From Rhodocollybia butyracea (Eukaryota; Basidiomycota; Agaricomycetes; Agaricales; Omphalotaceae): 64,000 bases of DNA. The number at the start of each line of letters is the position of its first letter. Positions within the stretch are counted from its first letter, which is position 1. The notes below the pieces were generated by a model. The model had not been told where the DNA came from, did no database searches, and saw nothing but the letters and a program-made list of their open reading frames with translations. The DNA lies in contig JADNRY010000337.1 of NCBI GenBank assembly GCA_015501585.1, forward strand, positions 1 to 64,000, given 5' to 3'. Of this stretch, positions 12,302-23,724 are shown one piece after another. Both the position numbers and the translations under genes were made by a program.

Positions 12302-13899
12302 CTAGAGCTCGATGGGCCTGTGCTGAGGTATTAAAGCAGTATCCTGGTCAGGCTCGATTATTTGAAATGTGTTTGTATCCCATGGCGAATCCCAGGCTGT
12401 TATAGGCACATCTTCGATGGCAGTAAGCTCTCGATCTTCAAGGCTCTTTTGGCTGGTTGAATTTGCACCCGCGTTTGCCAATTCTAATTTCTGCAGGTTG
12501 AGAATGGTGTGGCATCCCTGGAAACATGTTAATACATACTTTAACTAATCATTACTGAGCACTTACTGCAGCAGAAACCAATGTTATTACACTCCTAGAA
12601 GTATAATTTCTCTCTCTCAGTAAGAGTTAGATTGACTTCCAGCAAGATCACAACTCACGGAAATACCAAAACAGTCGCCGCTCCTGCTCCTTTTTTTACT
12701 AGTGATGCCACGCCTAATCCAGCCATTGTTACTGATAGTACTAATAGGTCAGTATATGCGTTCTGGCAATGAGTAGACTGTTACGTTACCACCAATAGTG
12801 CAGAACACTATCAAGCCGTCTCTGTTCAGCACAGAAAACAATGAGTAAGAATACCGGCGAAAGTCCCAGAGGGTGCGCTTCATGGCTAAAGCAATGATGC
12901 CCAACTGAATGAACAATTCCGTGCATCTAATCTCATTTCGTTAATGAAAGATCGAATAGCACTTTGATGCGGACGGACATGTACAATAAAACTGGATTCA
13001 AGGTACCGCGGCCGGGAGTATTTCTAAAGGTGTATTTGGCGACGCAGTAACTGTTGAACATAATTTTCTCTGGTTGGTGATTTCGGGTGGTATAGGTCGT
13101 TAGACCAATTCTCAACGCAAGCGAGAATAAAAGAAGTATGCCAATCAATCGACTTCGGTTGTAAAGGGCAAAGACTAGAAGATCAAATATAATAAGACAG
13201 ACCATAAAGTTTGTTTGTGGACGGACCTCTGAGCATAAGAATCATGTCCAGTAACAAGATCATGATAGACCCTGTGATAATACGGAAAATCATAATGACA
13301 TTGCAATTATGCTCTTCTGGGACCCCCTCGGCACCATTCATCCACATGCTTGCAAAAATCGCGTAGATACTAACATTCTAGTTAGCGCGCATTATTCCCT
13401 TGAGAGGATGGTTCTACGTACATATGAACCGCAACTGGGAGATATCGCATCAAAACGAAAAGACATCGGACCAATGTTATACGCAAAGGTTTTCTGAGGA
13501 CGACGTCAACAGCTTGATATCGAGGAACATCAGCGAACATGCTTACTTCCATATATGTTGCGCCTCTTCCCGCCTGGTAAAAACAATATCACATAGTGTG
13601 GCCACCAGGCCCAACACTTGAATAATGTAGTGTTTTGGTGGGTGGTAACTCCTTGAGTGACATCAACTCACCTGAAGCCCCGACCTGGAGGTTCATCCAG
13701 AGCTCTCAAAGTATAAGCAGGTGTACACCGTAAGGAGCAATAACCTCAGTTCGAAATCACCTACACAGGCTAATATAGTTATTAGCATTCAGGGTATGAA
13801 TTTACCGATTTTACCGTTCAAATACTTACTTACAGTGGTTTGCATTGGTTTCTGGAATCGTTTAGTTTGACGGCCTTGTTTATTTGGACCCTGTGGCAT
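12302..13899 (-). CDS. DUF6533-domain multi-pass membrane protein
   Basis: Minus-strand, intron-rich. The DUF6533 signature is split over exons near 13600-13410: an HIWK segment, then RITLVRCLFVLMRYLPVAVH. Several membrane helices follow, including CNVIMIFRIITGSIMILLL (about 13290-13230), VCLIIFDLLVF or equivalent, and the RSRLIGILLLFSLALRIGL helix (about 13150). Further on are ELFIQLGIIALAMK and a short DGLIVFCTIG helix. The soluble tail ends with AWDSPWDTNTFQ and a TAG at 12304-12302. These predicted multi-helix proteins are abundant in Agaricomycetes and their function is unknown. The 5' end is unclear: the ATG at 13899 (MPQGPN) is a candidate, but the exon that follows is not convincing. 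Confidence 0.7.
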
Positions 13900-14540
13900 T
13901 GCGGCAAGGGAGGATATCTACATGACTACTAACATTCTCGGCCAACTGGGCAAATACATTTCTCAGAAACCTGCAATTCCATCCTCAACCTGGTAGGTCG
14001 TTGGCAAAGCAGGCGAAAGGAAGCATGCTCGGACGTGGAAAGTGGTCACCCGGGTGGGCGGGCATTTTCGGTGGTTATTAGAAAAAATGTATACTAAGCA
14101 TAAGAAAAGCATAAACTGTGTGGGTGCATGATAGATGTCATGTATTGGGTTAAAGCTGTATGGAGATGACATGATAGAAAGCAGGAAGAGGAGGGGTAGC
14201 GATAATTTGGTGTGCAATTGTAATGACCGACATCTGAAGGCGCGCGCGGGCTGCGGCGAGAGCATGCTGAACGTCAGAGAAAGAAAGGCTCAAACGGTGG
14301 GAAACATTTGCCTTGTTCAGATGGAATATGCGGCCTCTTCTAGGACAGTTGTCCACCTGTGTACACATAGAGATTAACTCTGTAGTAGATTTCGACGATC
14401 TGACTTCTCCGTCGACACCTGACATACAACAGCAACTTACCCGTTCTTCATGGACATCTCCCAATTTCTTCTCTACCCTAACTACTATTGAGACCGAGAA
14501 GGGTCTGCTCTCAAATCAAGATATGCCGATGCCCGGCATG
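13900..14540. other. Intergenic with possible gene fragment
   Basis: A plus-strand open stretch (about 14340-14520) runs into the inverted-repeat element that begins near 14541. Part of it, 'attgagaccgagaagggtct' near 14488, reappears inverted near 21793. It may be the end of a gene cut by the mobile element. No family is recognised. Confidence 0.3.
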
Positions 14541-14739
14541 TGGGACCCCTGGGCAAATGCAGTCCCCACAAACTTTACATAAGCGTTACATAACAATCCG
14601 TGGCTATGATCCTGGCGCTTAATTGCGCTCAGGCTGTTAATCTAAACTGAGAGGCCTCCGGCCTGGTATATATTCTCAACCCTAACGTTAAAGCGGGGGC
14701 ACTGCCCCCGGACCCCCGCCTAGCCCTAAACCTAGCCCC

Positions 14740-14835
14740 GAACCCTAACCAACCAACCCCGAACCCTAACTGACCCAGCCCCGAACCCTAACTGACCCAA
14801 CCCCGAACCCTAAACAACCCGCGCTGCGCGCGGGC
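14740..14835. repeat. Short tandem repeat, unit close to CCCCGAACCCTAACTGACCC
   Basis: Four imperfect copies of a 21-22 base unit containing CCCTAA, the fungal telomere motif, are seen near 14735, 14756, 14778 and 14800. They lie inside the inverted-repeat element and are not an uninterrupted TTAGGG array. Confidence 0.6.
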
Positions 14836-14924
14836 GTAAAAACCCTAACGCCTAACCTGACCTAAACTAACCTAACGCTAGCGGCTAGCTAGCAAAGTTG
14901 TATAACGGAGAAAAAAAATTGCCA

Positions 14925-15000
14925 AAAGCGAAAATTGAACAGCGAGCCTCAAGCTTATTACAACAAGTGTGACGCGATAACCACTACACTAAAGCAGTAC
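14925..15000 (-). other. Degenerate tRNA-like sequence
   Basis: On the minus strand, 'TAGTGTAGTGGTTATCGCG' resembles a tRNA D-arm with the A box, and 'GTTCAATTTTC' resembles a weak B box about 45 bases further on. A four-pair anticodon-like stem can be drawn, but no proper acceptor stem forms. This is likely a tRNA-derived (SINE-like) relic, not a working tRNA. Confidence 0.3.
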
Positions 15001-15223
15001 ATTTCATTGAAGATGTAGCCCAAATATATCGGCTAATTGCGGTGAGAGCGTTATGCAATGCTTATGTAAAGTTTGTGGGGACTGCATTTGCACTGCATTT
15101 GCCCAGTAGCCACGGATTGTTATGTAACGCTTATGTAAAGTTTGTGGGGACTGCATTTGCCCTGGATTTGCCCTGGGCAGTCCCCTGGTACCACTTGATC
15201 TAGTTAAGTCATTTGTTTGTTAA

Positions 15224-15672
15224 GGCCCTGTTCGGGAACCCGGGTGGGGTTGGGTAGGGTTGGGTAGGATTGCAAATTGTCACAAACGGTGACCTGATAC
15301 GATAAACTTGTGATAATCACTGCCATCAGTGATCTTGCTATCAGCGCGCCTAACTGAAAGTTATTAGCGCCAACATTCTGAACTTAGTGAATCCATACGA
15401 TTCTGCTGAAAACAAACTTGGAAAATAAGAACAATTCAATGATAGAGCCTATTGGAGACCTTTTTCTTATCCAAAACACATTAGTACAGGTAGGAAGGCA
15501 TGCCAGGAAATGCTGTTTGAAGGCTGTTTAAAACTTTGTCGTGAGAAAATCTAATGAAATCTAATCTTATTTTAAGATGTAACACTGGCAAGCACCTGAT
15601 GTGACTCAAAAGTCAACCCTACCCAACCCTACCCAACCCTACCCCACCCCACCCGGGTTCCCGAACAGGGCC
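15224..15672. mobile_element. 449-bp MITE of PIF/Harbinger type
   Basis: Both ends read GGCCCTGTTCGGGAACCCGG in inverted orientation, and the terminal repeats stay nearly identical for about 45 bases through a GGGTTGGGTAGG run. TAA is present on each side (15221-15223 and 15673-15675), the three-base target duplication expected for PIF/Harbinger elements. No coding sequence. It sits inside an older palindrome whose arms ('gtcatttgtttgtt' and its complement) lie at 15208-15221 and 15712-15725. Confidence 0.85.
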
Positions 15673-15934
15673 TAAAGCTTTTTTGTGCGCCAGCGCGCAT
15701 GGAAAAGCTTCAACAAACAAATGACTAACTTACCATGTGACAGCGGATGTATTCAATGGGCCTGTGTGTAGTCGACCTGCGTGTAGTTGCCGAGGCGTAT
15801 TTATGTATTTATATTTGGCAGTCTCGTGTATTTGTAGGCCAGAACAATATTACTGTTATACTATAGCTCCAGTTGAATGGAGCTATGAACTATGTTTTGC
15901 AGTTGAATACTTTACAATGAAACTAGGAGGACCT

Positions 15935-18919
15935 CTAACTCTGCTTTGTACTGCCCAGGATCTCGTTAGGATCAGGGAAAGTTAGGGTTGGATCTTGCTG
16001 AGCCGGGGGCAAGACCAGTTGATGCTCATGGTCCCTGCTCTCTGTGTTGTTACCTGGGCCCTCCTTATCAATCTTCTTTGGAATTGCAAGCTTCCAAAAC
16101 CTACAAAACTCATTTCCCGTGCAGGTGTGTTCATCAGGAAAGGTATCGAAGTTTGTATTCCCTCCACCAAAGATTGGCTGCAGACTGAGGGACCTGAAAT
16201 AGAGGGAAGTACATGTCAGTGAAAGTGAAATAAGCATCATAAACTTACGGATGGGTGATAATTTGTGGGTCTGTAAGGAGTTCACCGCTTCCTAACGAGA
16301 AGCATAAGTATCAATTACTGTAACTTGAAAAAATAATGTAGCTTACCTTGGAAGTCAGAAATATAGACCTGTCTATCGGTTTGTTCCCAGTGGACATGTT
16401 GACAGAATGCCAGAAATCTAGCAGTTTCTGCGCGGCCAGGGTCTGAAAAGCTGCTTGGCTTTGCAGAATCGTTGTTAATATATTTAACAAAAGGCCGATC
16501 TTTAATGAGCTCCTCGACAAGGAATGTATCGTTGCCACCATTCTGAGAGACAGCGAGTCCGGCGCCAACAAAACGAAGTTTGGGAACACTGAATGGAGGC
16601 TTAAGACCAGACGATGCAATAAAATCATAAACAAGATGCAAAAGAGCACCTCCCCAGCGCAGACAGTTAAGTTCTACAGCAAGCTTTTTTCCTTGAGTGA
16701 CCCCTTTGTACACATGAGCTGATGTTCCGCCCAACTGTTTAAAGAATGCCTGCCATCAGGAAAAGCCGTTTTTGCCTAGGTGACCCCAGAGGGGCCTAAA
16801 GCAAACTAGGTGACCTATGAATCCTATGGCATCCTAGGAATTTGGGCTCATCCCTTGCCAATCAAGGCTCTTGAGGATTCCCTAGGGTATCCTAGGCAAA
16901 CCCAGGGCAAGCCTAGGTTTGCCCAGGTTTGCCCAGGTGTTCCCCAGGTGTTCCCCAGGAGCACCTGGGCAAACCTGGGCAAACCTAGGCTTGCCTAGGG
17001 AATCCTCAAGAGCCTTGACTGGCAAGGGACGAGCCCAGATTCCTAGGATGCCATAGGATTCATAGGTCACCTAGTTTGCTTTAGGCCACTCTGGGGTCAC
17101 CTAGGCAAAAAGGGCTTTTCCTGATGGCTTAAGGCATATATGGGTGTCTTGGGAAGGAAATAATGGAATCGTGGCTTGAGAATCAGGATAGCTGCACTTG
17201 AATGCACCATACTTGGGTTTGGTGCGTTTTGGATAGGAAATTGTTGCAACATGGTGATTTGTGTATTTATGGAGATCCTCAAAGATTCGAGGAGCCTCCA
17301 TTACATTTTTCATGCTGCAGATTGGTAGCACATAGATGTCGCACACAAAGTGGACTCGTGCTGTACTAATGTCAGCTATATGCTCTATGCTCAATAATAT
17401 TTTGGGCATGCTTACCATAAATCAATGACATTAACTCCACACGCATTGGCGCAGACTGATCCTGTAACGCACTACGCAAACAAGTGCTTTCTGGAGAAAT
17501 GAACGCGTGCTCTTGATCAGAAATCACTGAAAGTGATGGAGAAACTGCAGGTGCTACAGAGTCGCTACTAGTAGGAGTGAAGAGTGGCTCAGATAATGAC
17601 ACAGTGGCTGGTTTTGGCCTTGGCCTTGCTACAGGAGGACGAGGAGATGTTGGTTCCTTGCGTTTTCCAGAAGCTTTAGTACTAGATGCACCCTATGTAT
17701 TATTGTAAATGAGTCTGACAGCTTTGAATTTGAAGACACATAATAAATACCGAGGACTGTATTTCCACTGTTGATGGGTTGCCCATCTCAGCCTGCTCGA
17801 TATGGCAGAGAACAGCTTGAAAATGTTGCTCTGTAATGAAAAGAGCAATCGGCGTTGCTTTACGTGCACTAGCATTGTTGAATGTAGGCTGTTTGCTTTT
17901 TGTACTCTTCTTGAAAAAATGATTGGCAATGGCATCTCGGTCAAGATCAGGGTGTCGTGAGATGATCTGCAGATGTTTAGTAGAAGGCGCACCATCCCAC
18001 AGCTCACAGTCTTCGATCATCAAAGGATATCCTTTTGACCATTGAAGATACTTTGGAAGTATCATATGATAGACAAACTCCTTGAGTGCTTGTACACCAA
18101 TGTGTACTGGGACTCCACTTGAAGTCTCTGTTACACACTGAATAGAGGAAATCAGCTATATGCTTTAGTACTAGAAAATACAAATACCTCAATAGCTCAA
18201 TGTATGGGTCTCTCAGATGCATGGTAAAAAAGAATTCCTTGGACTGTTACTTCCTTGCCTATCATAGCAGTGAAAGAGAGCCGTTGATAGTAGCATTTAT
18301 ACTGGTCAAACGCTGCATGGGCAGCATCGTAGCCAATGATAGGCTTTTCAGAATGAAGAGGCGCAGGCAGCGGAGGATCGGGCATTCCAATAAAAGTTCA
18401 AGGTATATTGGGACCTTGACCACCAACTACCAAGGAAGTGTGAGGACGTTGGGGAGCCAGTTGGTGAGAACGTGGACCAGCCGCATAGGGAGTGTGAGTA
18501 GTGGCTGATCCAAGAGCTTGTACTGAGTGCGAACAAATGTCTACAGAAAATTCAGTTGTAAGATCTATTAGCTAGTTTTTGCACATACCTCCTCGCTGAG
18601 CAGCATTAACTTTTGCTTAAACGTCAACTATATGCAAGCGGTCTGGAGCTAAGACATGGCCTCAACTTTCAAGCTCTCGGTGCTTCAATTCAAAATGCTT
18701 ACCATTAGAGCTCCGTATGAACACAGTGCTAGGTTGCCCAATCTTGGCATCATAGCAATCAGGACAGAGGTTTTTGCCCAATTGACCAGGGTTAATGTTC
18801 CCAAGGTAGCGCAGTGTTTGAGTGGGCACCATCCTTGAGCATTTGGCTCGTTTGCACCTTGCCATACCATTTTCACTGGTAGAGAGCTTGGCATATGCAT
18901 GGGTTTTGGCAAGATCCAT
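15935..18919 (-). pseudogene. Alpha-kinase gene broken by a palindromic insertion
   Basis: Minus-strand, multi-exon. The N-terminus (ATG at 18919) has a Cys pattern CKRAKCSRM...CPDCYDA seen in basidiomycete alpha-kinases. The middle is Ser/Pro rich. The alpha-kinase domain starts with LGGTSAHVYKG (about 16735), continues with RFVGAGLAVSQ, FLVEELI and FVKYINN, then the DFQG motif (YISDFQG, about 16360). After an intron it continues SGELLTDPQIITHP, and ends with the zinc-site-like HTCTGNEFCRF and TAG at 15935-15937. Alpha-kinases are expanded in mushrooms; substrates are unknown. The 378-base palindrome at 16751-17128 lies in the exon encoding the start of the kinase domain. Removing it rejoins the codons for HICLKAFFKQLGG exactly. 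The insertion brings in stops, so the allele shown should be non-functional. Confidence 0.75.
16751..17128. mobile_element. 378-bp near-perfect palindromic insertion
   Basis: Two arms of about 180 bases mirror each other around 16940-16945. Both ends read CCATCAGGAAAAGCC in inverted orientation and the arms are full of CCTAGG and TTTGCC motifs. No protein is encoded. It interrupts an alpha-kinase exon at GAATGCC^TTAAGGC; no clear target-site duplication is visible. It is a foldback or MITE-type element. Confidence 0.8.
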
Positions 18920-19084
18920 TGTAGCAGTTGATACTGAGTTATGAAAAATTTTGGCAGACTAAAAAAGTACTATTTGCATGCTTAAGAGGCTTTCAGCTTA
19001 CTGTTCAACCCTGCACTAAGTGGATAGAGAGTTGGCGGTGTTGCCATATACCTTGATGCCTTCCCTGATGTATGGACATCTGTT

Positions 19085-19330
19085 TTGACTAAGTGGACAG
19101 AGAAATTCTGTTCATCTGTTTCGACAAAGTGGACAGAGAAATTCTGTTCATCCGTTTTGACAAAGTGGACGGAGAAATTCTGTTCATCTGTTTCAATGAA
19201 GTGGACGAAGAAATTCTGTTCATTTGTTTCAATGAAGTGGACGGAGAAATTCTGTTCATCCGTTTTGACAAAGTGGACGGAGAAATTCTGTTCATCTGTT
19301 TCAATGAAGTGGACGGAGAAAGTCTGTTAG
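19085..19330. repeat. 36-bp minisatellite, about 6.7 copies
   Basis: The unit begins AAGTGGACAGAGAAATTCTG and continues TTCATCTGTTTCGACA. Copies are tandem with small C/T and A/G changes (TTCGACA, TTTGACA, TTCAATGA). Each unit is a multiple of three, so all frames stay open, but there is no sign that it is translated. Confidence 0.9.
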
Positions 19331-19788
19331 CATATGCCCCGATACCTTCCCTGATGTTTGGATATCTGTTTCAAATAATTTTTATAATTTTGGCAATGCC
19401 TGGAGTTCGGAATATTGGGTGGCGTATGGAGCTGGCACAGCCCAAGGGTCAACTACAGACATTTATTTGGCATAGTCAGAGTAAAGAAGCTGTGTGCAGG
19501 GTATGATCTACTGTCTCAAAACAAGGAGCGTAGCAGCAAAACATGCTACAAGCCTTGTGAAACCAGGAGCATTGCAGCGAAACACGTTACAAGGAGCACC
19601 ATGGCGAAATGCATTACAATGTGTTACAACATGAAACAAGGAGTATTGTGGAAAAACATATTACAATATGCCTATCAGACTGCATCTTTGGTATAAAAGA
19701 TATTGTGGGCAGCAAACATCACAAAGCTCGGACTCGAAGCAATTTCTGCAGCACTACTGCTTCTACTCTTGTTATTTTCTGGTTCCAC
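19331..19788. other. Mobile-element flank, no gene
   Basis: Sequence between the minisatellite and the integrase start. A 'ataccttccctgatgt' segment near 19342 matches one near 19056 on the other side of the minisatellite, so the array expanded between two related flanks. Confidence 0.35.
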
Positions 19789-21562
19789 ATGCCAAATCAG
19801 CATAAACCCCTCTGTAAGTATGCAATACCTTCAACTCTGCCAGCATATTCTGATCTTCCCCTGTCCTAGCACCTGAGGAGGTCATCAAAGAACCACTGAC
19901 ATTTTGGTTCAAATGTAGAGTCACTGACAAAAGGCTTGTTACTGTCATGAAAGATTATTATGATACAGAACAGTATGGGCTTGGGTCAGTGTGTGCATAT
20001 GCTTATCGAAGTTATTGTTGATAAGCCATACTATGTTTACAGTCAGTCAAGCATTAAACGCCTTTGGAAAAGGTGGGGACTACTTGGGACTCGACAACAG
20101 GGGTACACTGTAGAAACAGTTGGAGACCTTATCACTGCAGCCCGTGAAATATACCCAGACCGTGGTGCTGAGACACTGCGTCAATATATTGAAGAAACCA
20201 AAGGCGTACGTATTCCAAGGTATGAGAACAGATTTTCTGAAAATAGCAAGTACTGATACATCTGTAACAAGGGAAACAATCAAGGCATACAACCGGCAGC
20301 ATGAACCAGAAAAAGTCAAGGCCCGAAGAAAGCGAAGGTTTGTACGGCGATTCTTCTATGCGGCTGGTGTGAACCATGTGTGGTGCATGGATCAGCATGA
20401 TAAGTGGGGTCTACATTTTGGACTATGGCTTCATAACTGTATTGACCCATTTACGGGGTGGAACAACTGGATGAAGGTGTGGTGGACAAATAAGCAGCCA
20501 CAGCTTGTTGCCGCATATTTTCTTGACAGTGGAAGGATTAAAAGGTAACCGTTCCTCTCAATTCTCTATGCATAGAATGTATATTAATTTGTAATAACTT
20601 CTAGCTTTACCTCTCCTCACACAAAGTGACCCTGGTTCTGAAAACTATGGTGTTGCAAATGCACAGACTGTAGGAAGGCAACATTTGGATCCATCGTTAG
20701 TCGGGACCCTTCAGCATGTCTTCAAACATTGGAAAACAAATGTCAAATCCGAGGCAAATTGGTCCATATTTCGCAGGGACTTTGCACCTGGATTTGAGAA
20801 TCTTTTTCAAGAAGGCGTTGTCCAAGGATGGTATGACGTTGGAAACCCGTTGCAACTGTAAGCATTTTATTCTACACCATGCAGCATACAGATCTTCTAA
20901 GACATATGTTAGCTTGACCTTTCGCTGGATTACTATACCCTGGCTCCAAGAACATCTTGACCAGTGGGCCCAGCAGCGCAACAGTTTCCGTCCCAAAAGG
21001 CATAAACACAAATTCTTACCACATGGTCCTCCAGTTCATATCCGCACATGCCCTCAGGATTTTGAAGCACTTGACTTCAAGGTAAAGCTTGAATTCTATG
21101 ATCACCGCTACTACTTACTGTTACCTACAGGTTGGTGTTTCCCCCCAGCTGATCAGTGAGTTGTGGCACGAGTATGCACCACCCAATCATGAAGTTTTCT
21201 TGCTTACCCCACCTGCATTCAATGCTGCAGCAAATATAGTTTATGCGCACATGGGCCATCCAGACGTTGATCATCACTCATTCTGGTCTGTGTATCGCAA
21301 TCTGTTGGCAGGCCTTGAGTTGCTATTATTGGAAGGGGATCTCCAGGGTGTAGTCAACGAACATGCTGCCACTGTTCAGCAAATGAACACAGATAACGAA
21401 GCAGTTAATCAGATAGATTTGCTTCCTAACCAACGGCGTTGTGCTCTCAATGATGTAACTGTAGGTTTTCAGGTTGTAGAACGGACTGGCCAGGAAGGTT
21501 ATGAGTCAGATGTTGCTTATGCTGCGTTCAGCGATGACAAGATTGAAGACAACTCAGATTAG
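19789..21562 (+). CDS. Integrase core-domain protein of a mobile element
   Basis: The ATG at 19789 starts MPNQHKPL, followed by introns in which the frame resumes cleanly (donors near 19820, 19983, 20219 and 20874, the third being 52 bases). An HTH-like N-terminal part (DTEQYGLGQSSIKR, LLGTRQQGYTVE) leads to the DDE-type core: WCMDQHDKWG with the first Asp, a Trp-rich segment (WNNWMKVWW), then TQSDPGSENYG with the second Asp, and RRDFAPGFENLFQEG. The C-terminus has FRWITIPWLQ and VLLTPPAFNAAA-like sequence and ends EDNSD. This family of integrase core proteins is common in Agaricomycetes and related to retroviral-type integrases. One frame mismatch occurs at the intron beginning near 20547, next to an AAAA run. 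Long terminal repeats were not found around it. Confidence 0.75.
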
Positions 21563-22946
21563 AGTATTTGTATATTGAAACACCTAATCAATAAAAGAGG
21601 CTACAAACGAGAAGGGGATTCAAATATATTAGAGGCTGTGCAATTTTGTTTAGGCCACCGCAATCTTGTTTTTGCGGTGGCATAAACAAACATTAGACGC
21701 TCTAGCGCTAATAAGATACATTAGTCACATTTACGGACATACTTCTGGGGTCCTAGCATCGGCAGACTAGTGGATCATTAGCTAAGAGAGCAGACCCTTC
21801 TCGGTCTCAATAAACTACAAGTAGCTTCACCGCCAATTCACCGCATAATCCTTCAAAATCACTCAAAATGTTGCTAGAAGAATCCATGGCATATTCTTGT
21901 TGGAGATATTGACGTCAGCCAAGCAATTGGGCTGCTTGCCAAAGTTTACTTACTACTGATATTTCTCCTGTGGAGCTTCTATGTTTTACCCTATGTTTTA
22001 TGATATATTTCTGCATATGTTTCCCTGTATGTTTCCCCATACCTAGTGTATTTAAACCAGCATACAATATGACTTTCCCCTGCACGTTTGCTAGGGCTTA
22101 ACTCTGCTTAACTGTGAGCACTGGCAACACCTGCGAAACCGCTGTCCGTTTGGCCTTGTTTGGTCTGCCATTCAATTCCGATTTGTTATGGCACGCCTGC
22201 TTCTTGGCCTATCCTTTGCCTATATACCCATCCACCATCCTTTATGCAGGCTAGAGCAACATTACATACAAATAAAATGGTTTTGAGAAGTTTAAATCAC
22301 CAAAATCGCTCAAAAAACCAGAATTTTGACGCTTTTGGGCAACATCTTAGCCTTATGTAACATCACAGAGTGTGCATTTCCTGCTTGAAAGTAATTGTTG
22401 GATTGTGCTTCACTCAGTCAATACCTCTCCCTCAAATAATTTCTAGCTTCTGGAGACTAAGAATCTATAGGGAAGTATGGAGACAATCTTTTAGTTTTGT
22501 GAGCAGAGCATTGAAACAACGGTGGTATGATTTTTCACAAATGACCAAAATCAAAAATACAACAAATCTAGTTCCGACAATCCCTGTAGTTCTACATTGG
22601 CTACAACTTTCACAGCCAAAACATGTTGATATGAGATGTGGATGAAAGGGAAATGTCAAGATACTTGCTGAGCATTACATATATAGAATAACAGAAGAGT
22701 ACAAATACAACCAAACACCCGGCACTTTCAGTGGCATTGCCAGTGCTCATTAACTGCGAGTACGGGTTCAATCCCACTTGATCCTTATGTTATCCTTACG
22801 AGAGGCCAAAAGTGACAACAGAGTGACCAGCTTGTGAGTAAGTATAGTATAGATAGCGCATCAGCGCCCCTGAAAGATGGTGCGAACTTGAAGCAAACTT
22901 GCCTCACAATTGCAGGTATTCCTAGGGTATGTTAGGGTATTCCTGA
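21563..22946. other. Mobile-element debris
   Basis: AT-rich sequence without a complete gene. Near 21783-21812 it contains an inverted copy of the 'attgagaccgagaagggtct' segment found at 14488. Near 22740-22780 is a tRNA B-box-like GGGTTCAATCCC. A plus-strand open stretch at 22370-22645 may be a transposase remnant, but no motif is recognisable. Confidence 0.35.
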
Positions 22947-23402
22947 TCATTGAACAACATGACAATAGGCTTGATATTTGTGCCCAAGCGTCTGCAACCC
23001 CAGAAAGCTGTAAGTGCTGCTGCCCATAAGTGAGTTACGCAAAGCCCTCAGATGTTTTTCTGTTATGGGTCCGCGTGGGGCACGTTTGAAAACCGCACCT
23101 TTCTTATCAGCTGATTTCTTGAGAGCGGGAAGCCATCCTTCCATCCCATGCCACTCCGCATCATTGTAAAGATGCCAGAGTTGCAGACCACTCAACCAAT
23201 TCCGGATCATCTTCCCTGTACCCAAGCCAATGTAATTTGCGACAAATGCTCCAAGCAAGGTGGCAGAGGCTGGCATCCGTGAGGCTTCAGGTATGTGCTC
23301 TGTATCACAAAACTGAGTGAAACAGAGGAGACCTGCACCATAAGCCTGTCTAGTGTTGTCTACTGTGGAAGATAGTAGGCCTTGATACATCAAGGTCTGC
23401 AA
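22947..23402 (-). pseudogene. Tyrosine recombinase-like fragment (N-terminal half)
   Basis: Encodes a SAM-like, phage-integrase N-terminal domain as found in basidiomycete DNA breaking-rejoining enzymes. Recognisable pieces are NTRQAYGAGLLCFTQFCD, MPASATLLGAFVANY, IRNWLSGLQLWH and RGPITEKHLRAL. The catalytic half with the Arg-His-Arg-Tyr residues is missing downstream, and the LTR element begins only 70 bases upstream of the start. It is probably a truncated remnant of a tyrosine-recombinase transposon. Confidence 0.65.
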
Positions 23403-23471
23403 ACAGACTGAGACTTCAGTGTCGTGTCTGAGCTGTGCTTCCAGGGAATATGGTGTAGTTCAGAGGATTAT

Positions 23472-23724
23472 TGTAACGCCTCCGCCTCTCCATAATCACC
23501 ACTGACCGTATCCGGTGATACGGTCATCCTAGACGCCGCCAATAGACCAAACGGTCTATCTTATCATTCTATTTATTATTAATTATATAATAAATCTGTT
23601 ACTATAAGTATTGTACAATTACTTAAGAGTCTAGTTAGTCTTTTACACCGTCGTACACACAATAGTATCCTATTTGTTGTGTTCACCGGTGTTCTTAAGG
23701 ACTTTGCCCATAGGGTGCGTTATA
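23472..23724 (+). repeat. 5' LTR
   Basis: 253 bases, six differences from the 3' LTR. Starts TGTAACGCC and ends GCGTTATA. The tract after it does not match a common tRNA 3' end, so the primer-binding site is unclear. Confidence 0.85.

Larger units (their letters stand above)
14541..15185. mobile_element. Inverted-repeat element with CCCTAA-rich interior
   Basis: About 55 bases at 14551-14605 (from 'gggcaaatgcagtccccaca' to 'caatccgtggct') return in inverted orientation at 15108-15160, with an extra partial copy at 15050-15092. The interior holds GC-rich palindromes (near 14690 and 14820), C-rich repeats and a tRNA-like stretch. No protein is encoded. This fits a non-autonomous element; the exact ends and target duplication are not resolved. 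Confidence 0.55.

Noticed and set aside
13963..14265. Possible small membrane protein on the minus strand
   Set aside because: Hydrophobic stretch but no start context, no family, and opposite strand also open; not supported.
14740..14835. True telomere end
   Set aside because: Units are interrupted CCCTAA variants inside a mobile element, with genes on both sides.
19085..19330. Repeat protein encoded by the 36-bp array
   Set aside because: All frames stay open simply because the unit is divisible by three; no start context or flanking coding sequence.
19085..19330. CRISPR array
   Set aside because: Units are contiguous with no unique spacers and the host is a eukaryote.
22735..22790. tRNA gene (GGGTTCAATCCC B box)
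   Set aside because: Only the T-arm looks right; no D-arm, anticodon arm or acceptor stem forms around it.
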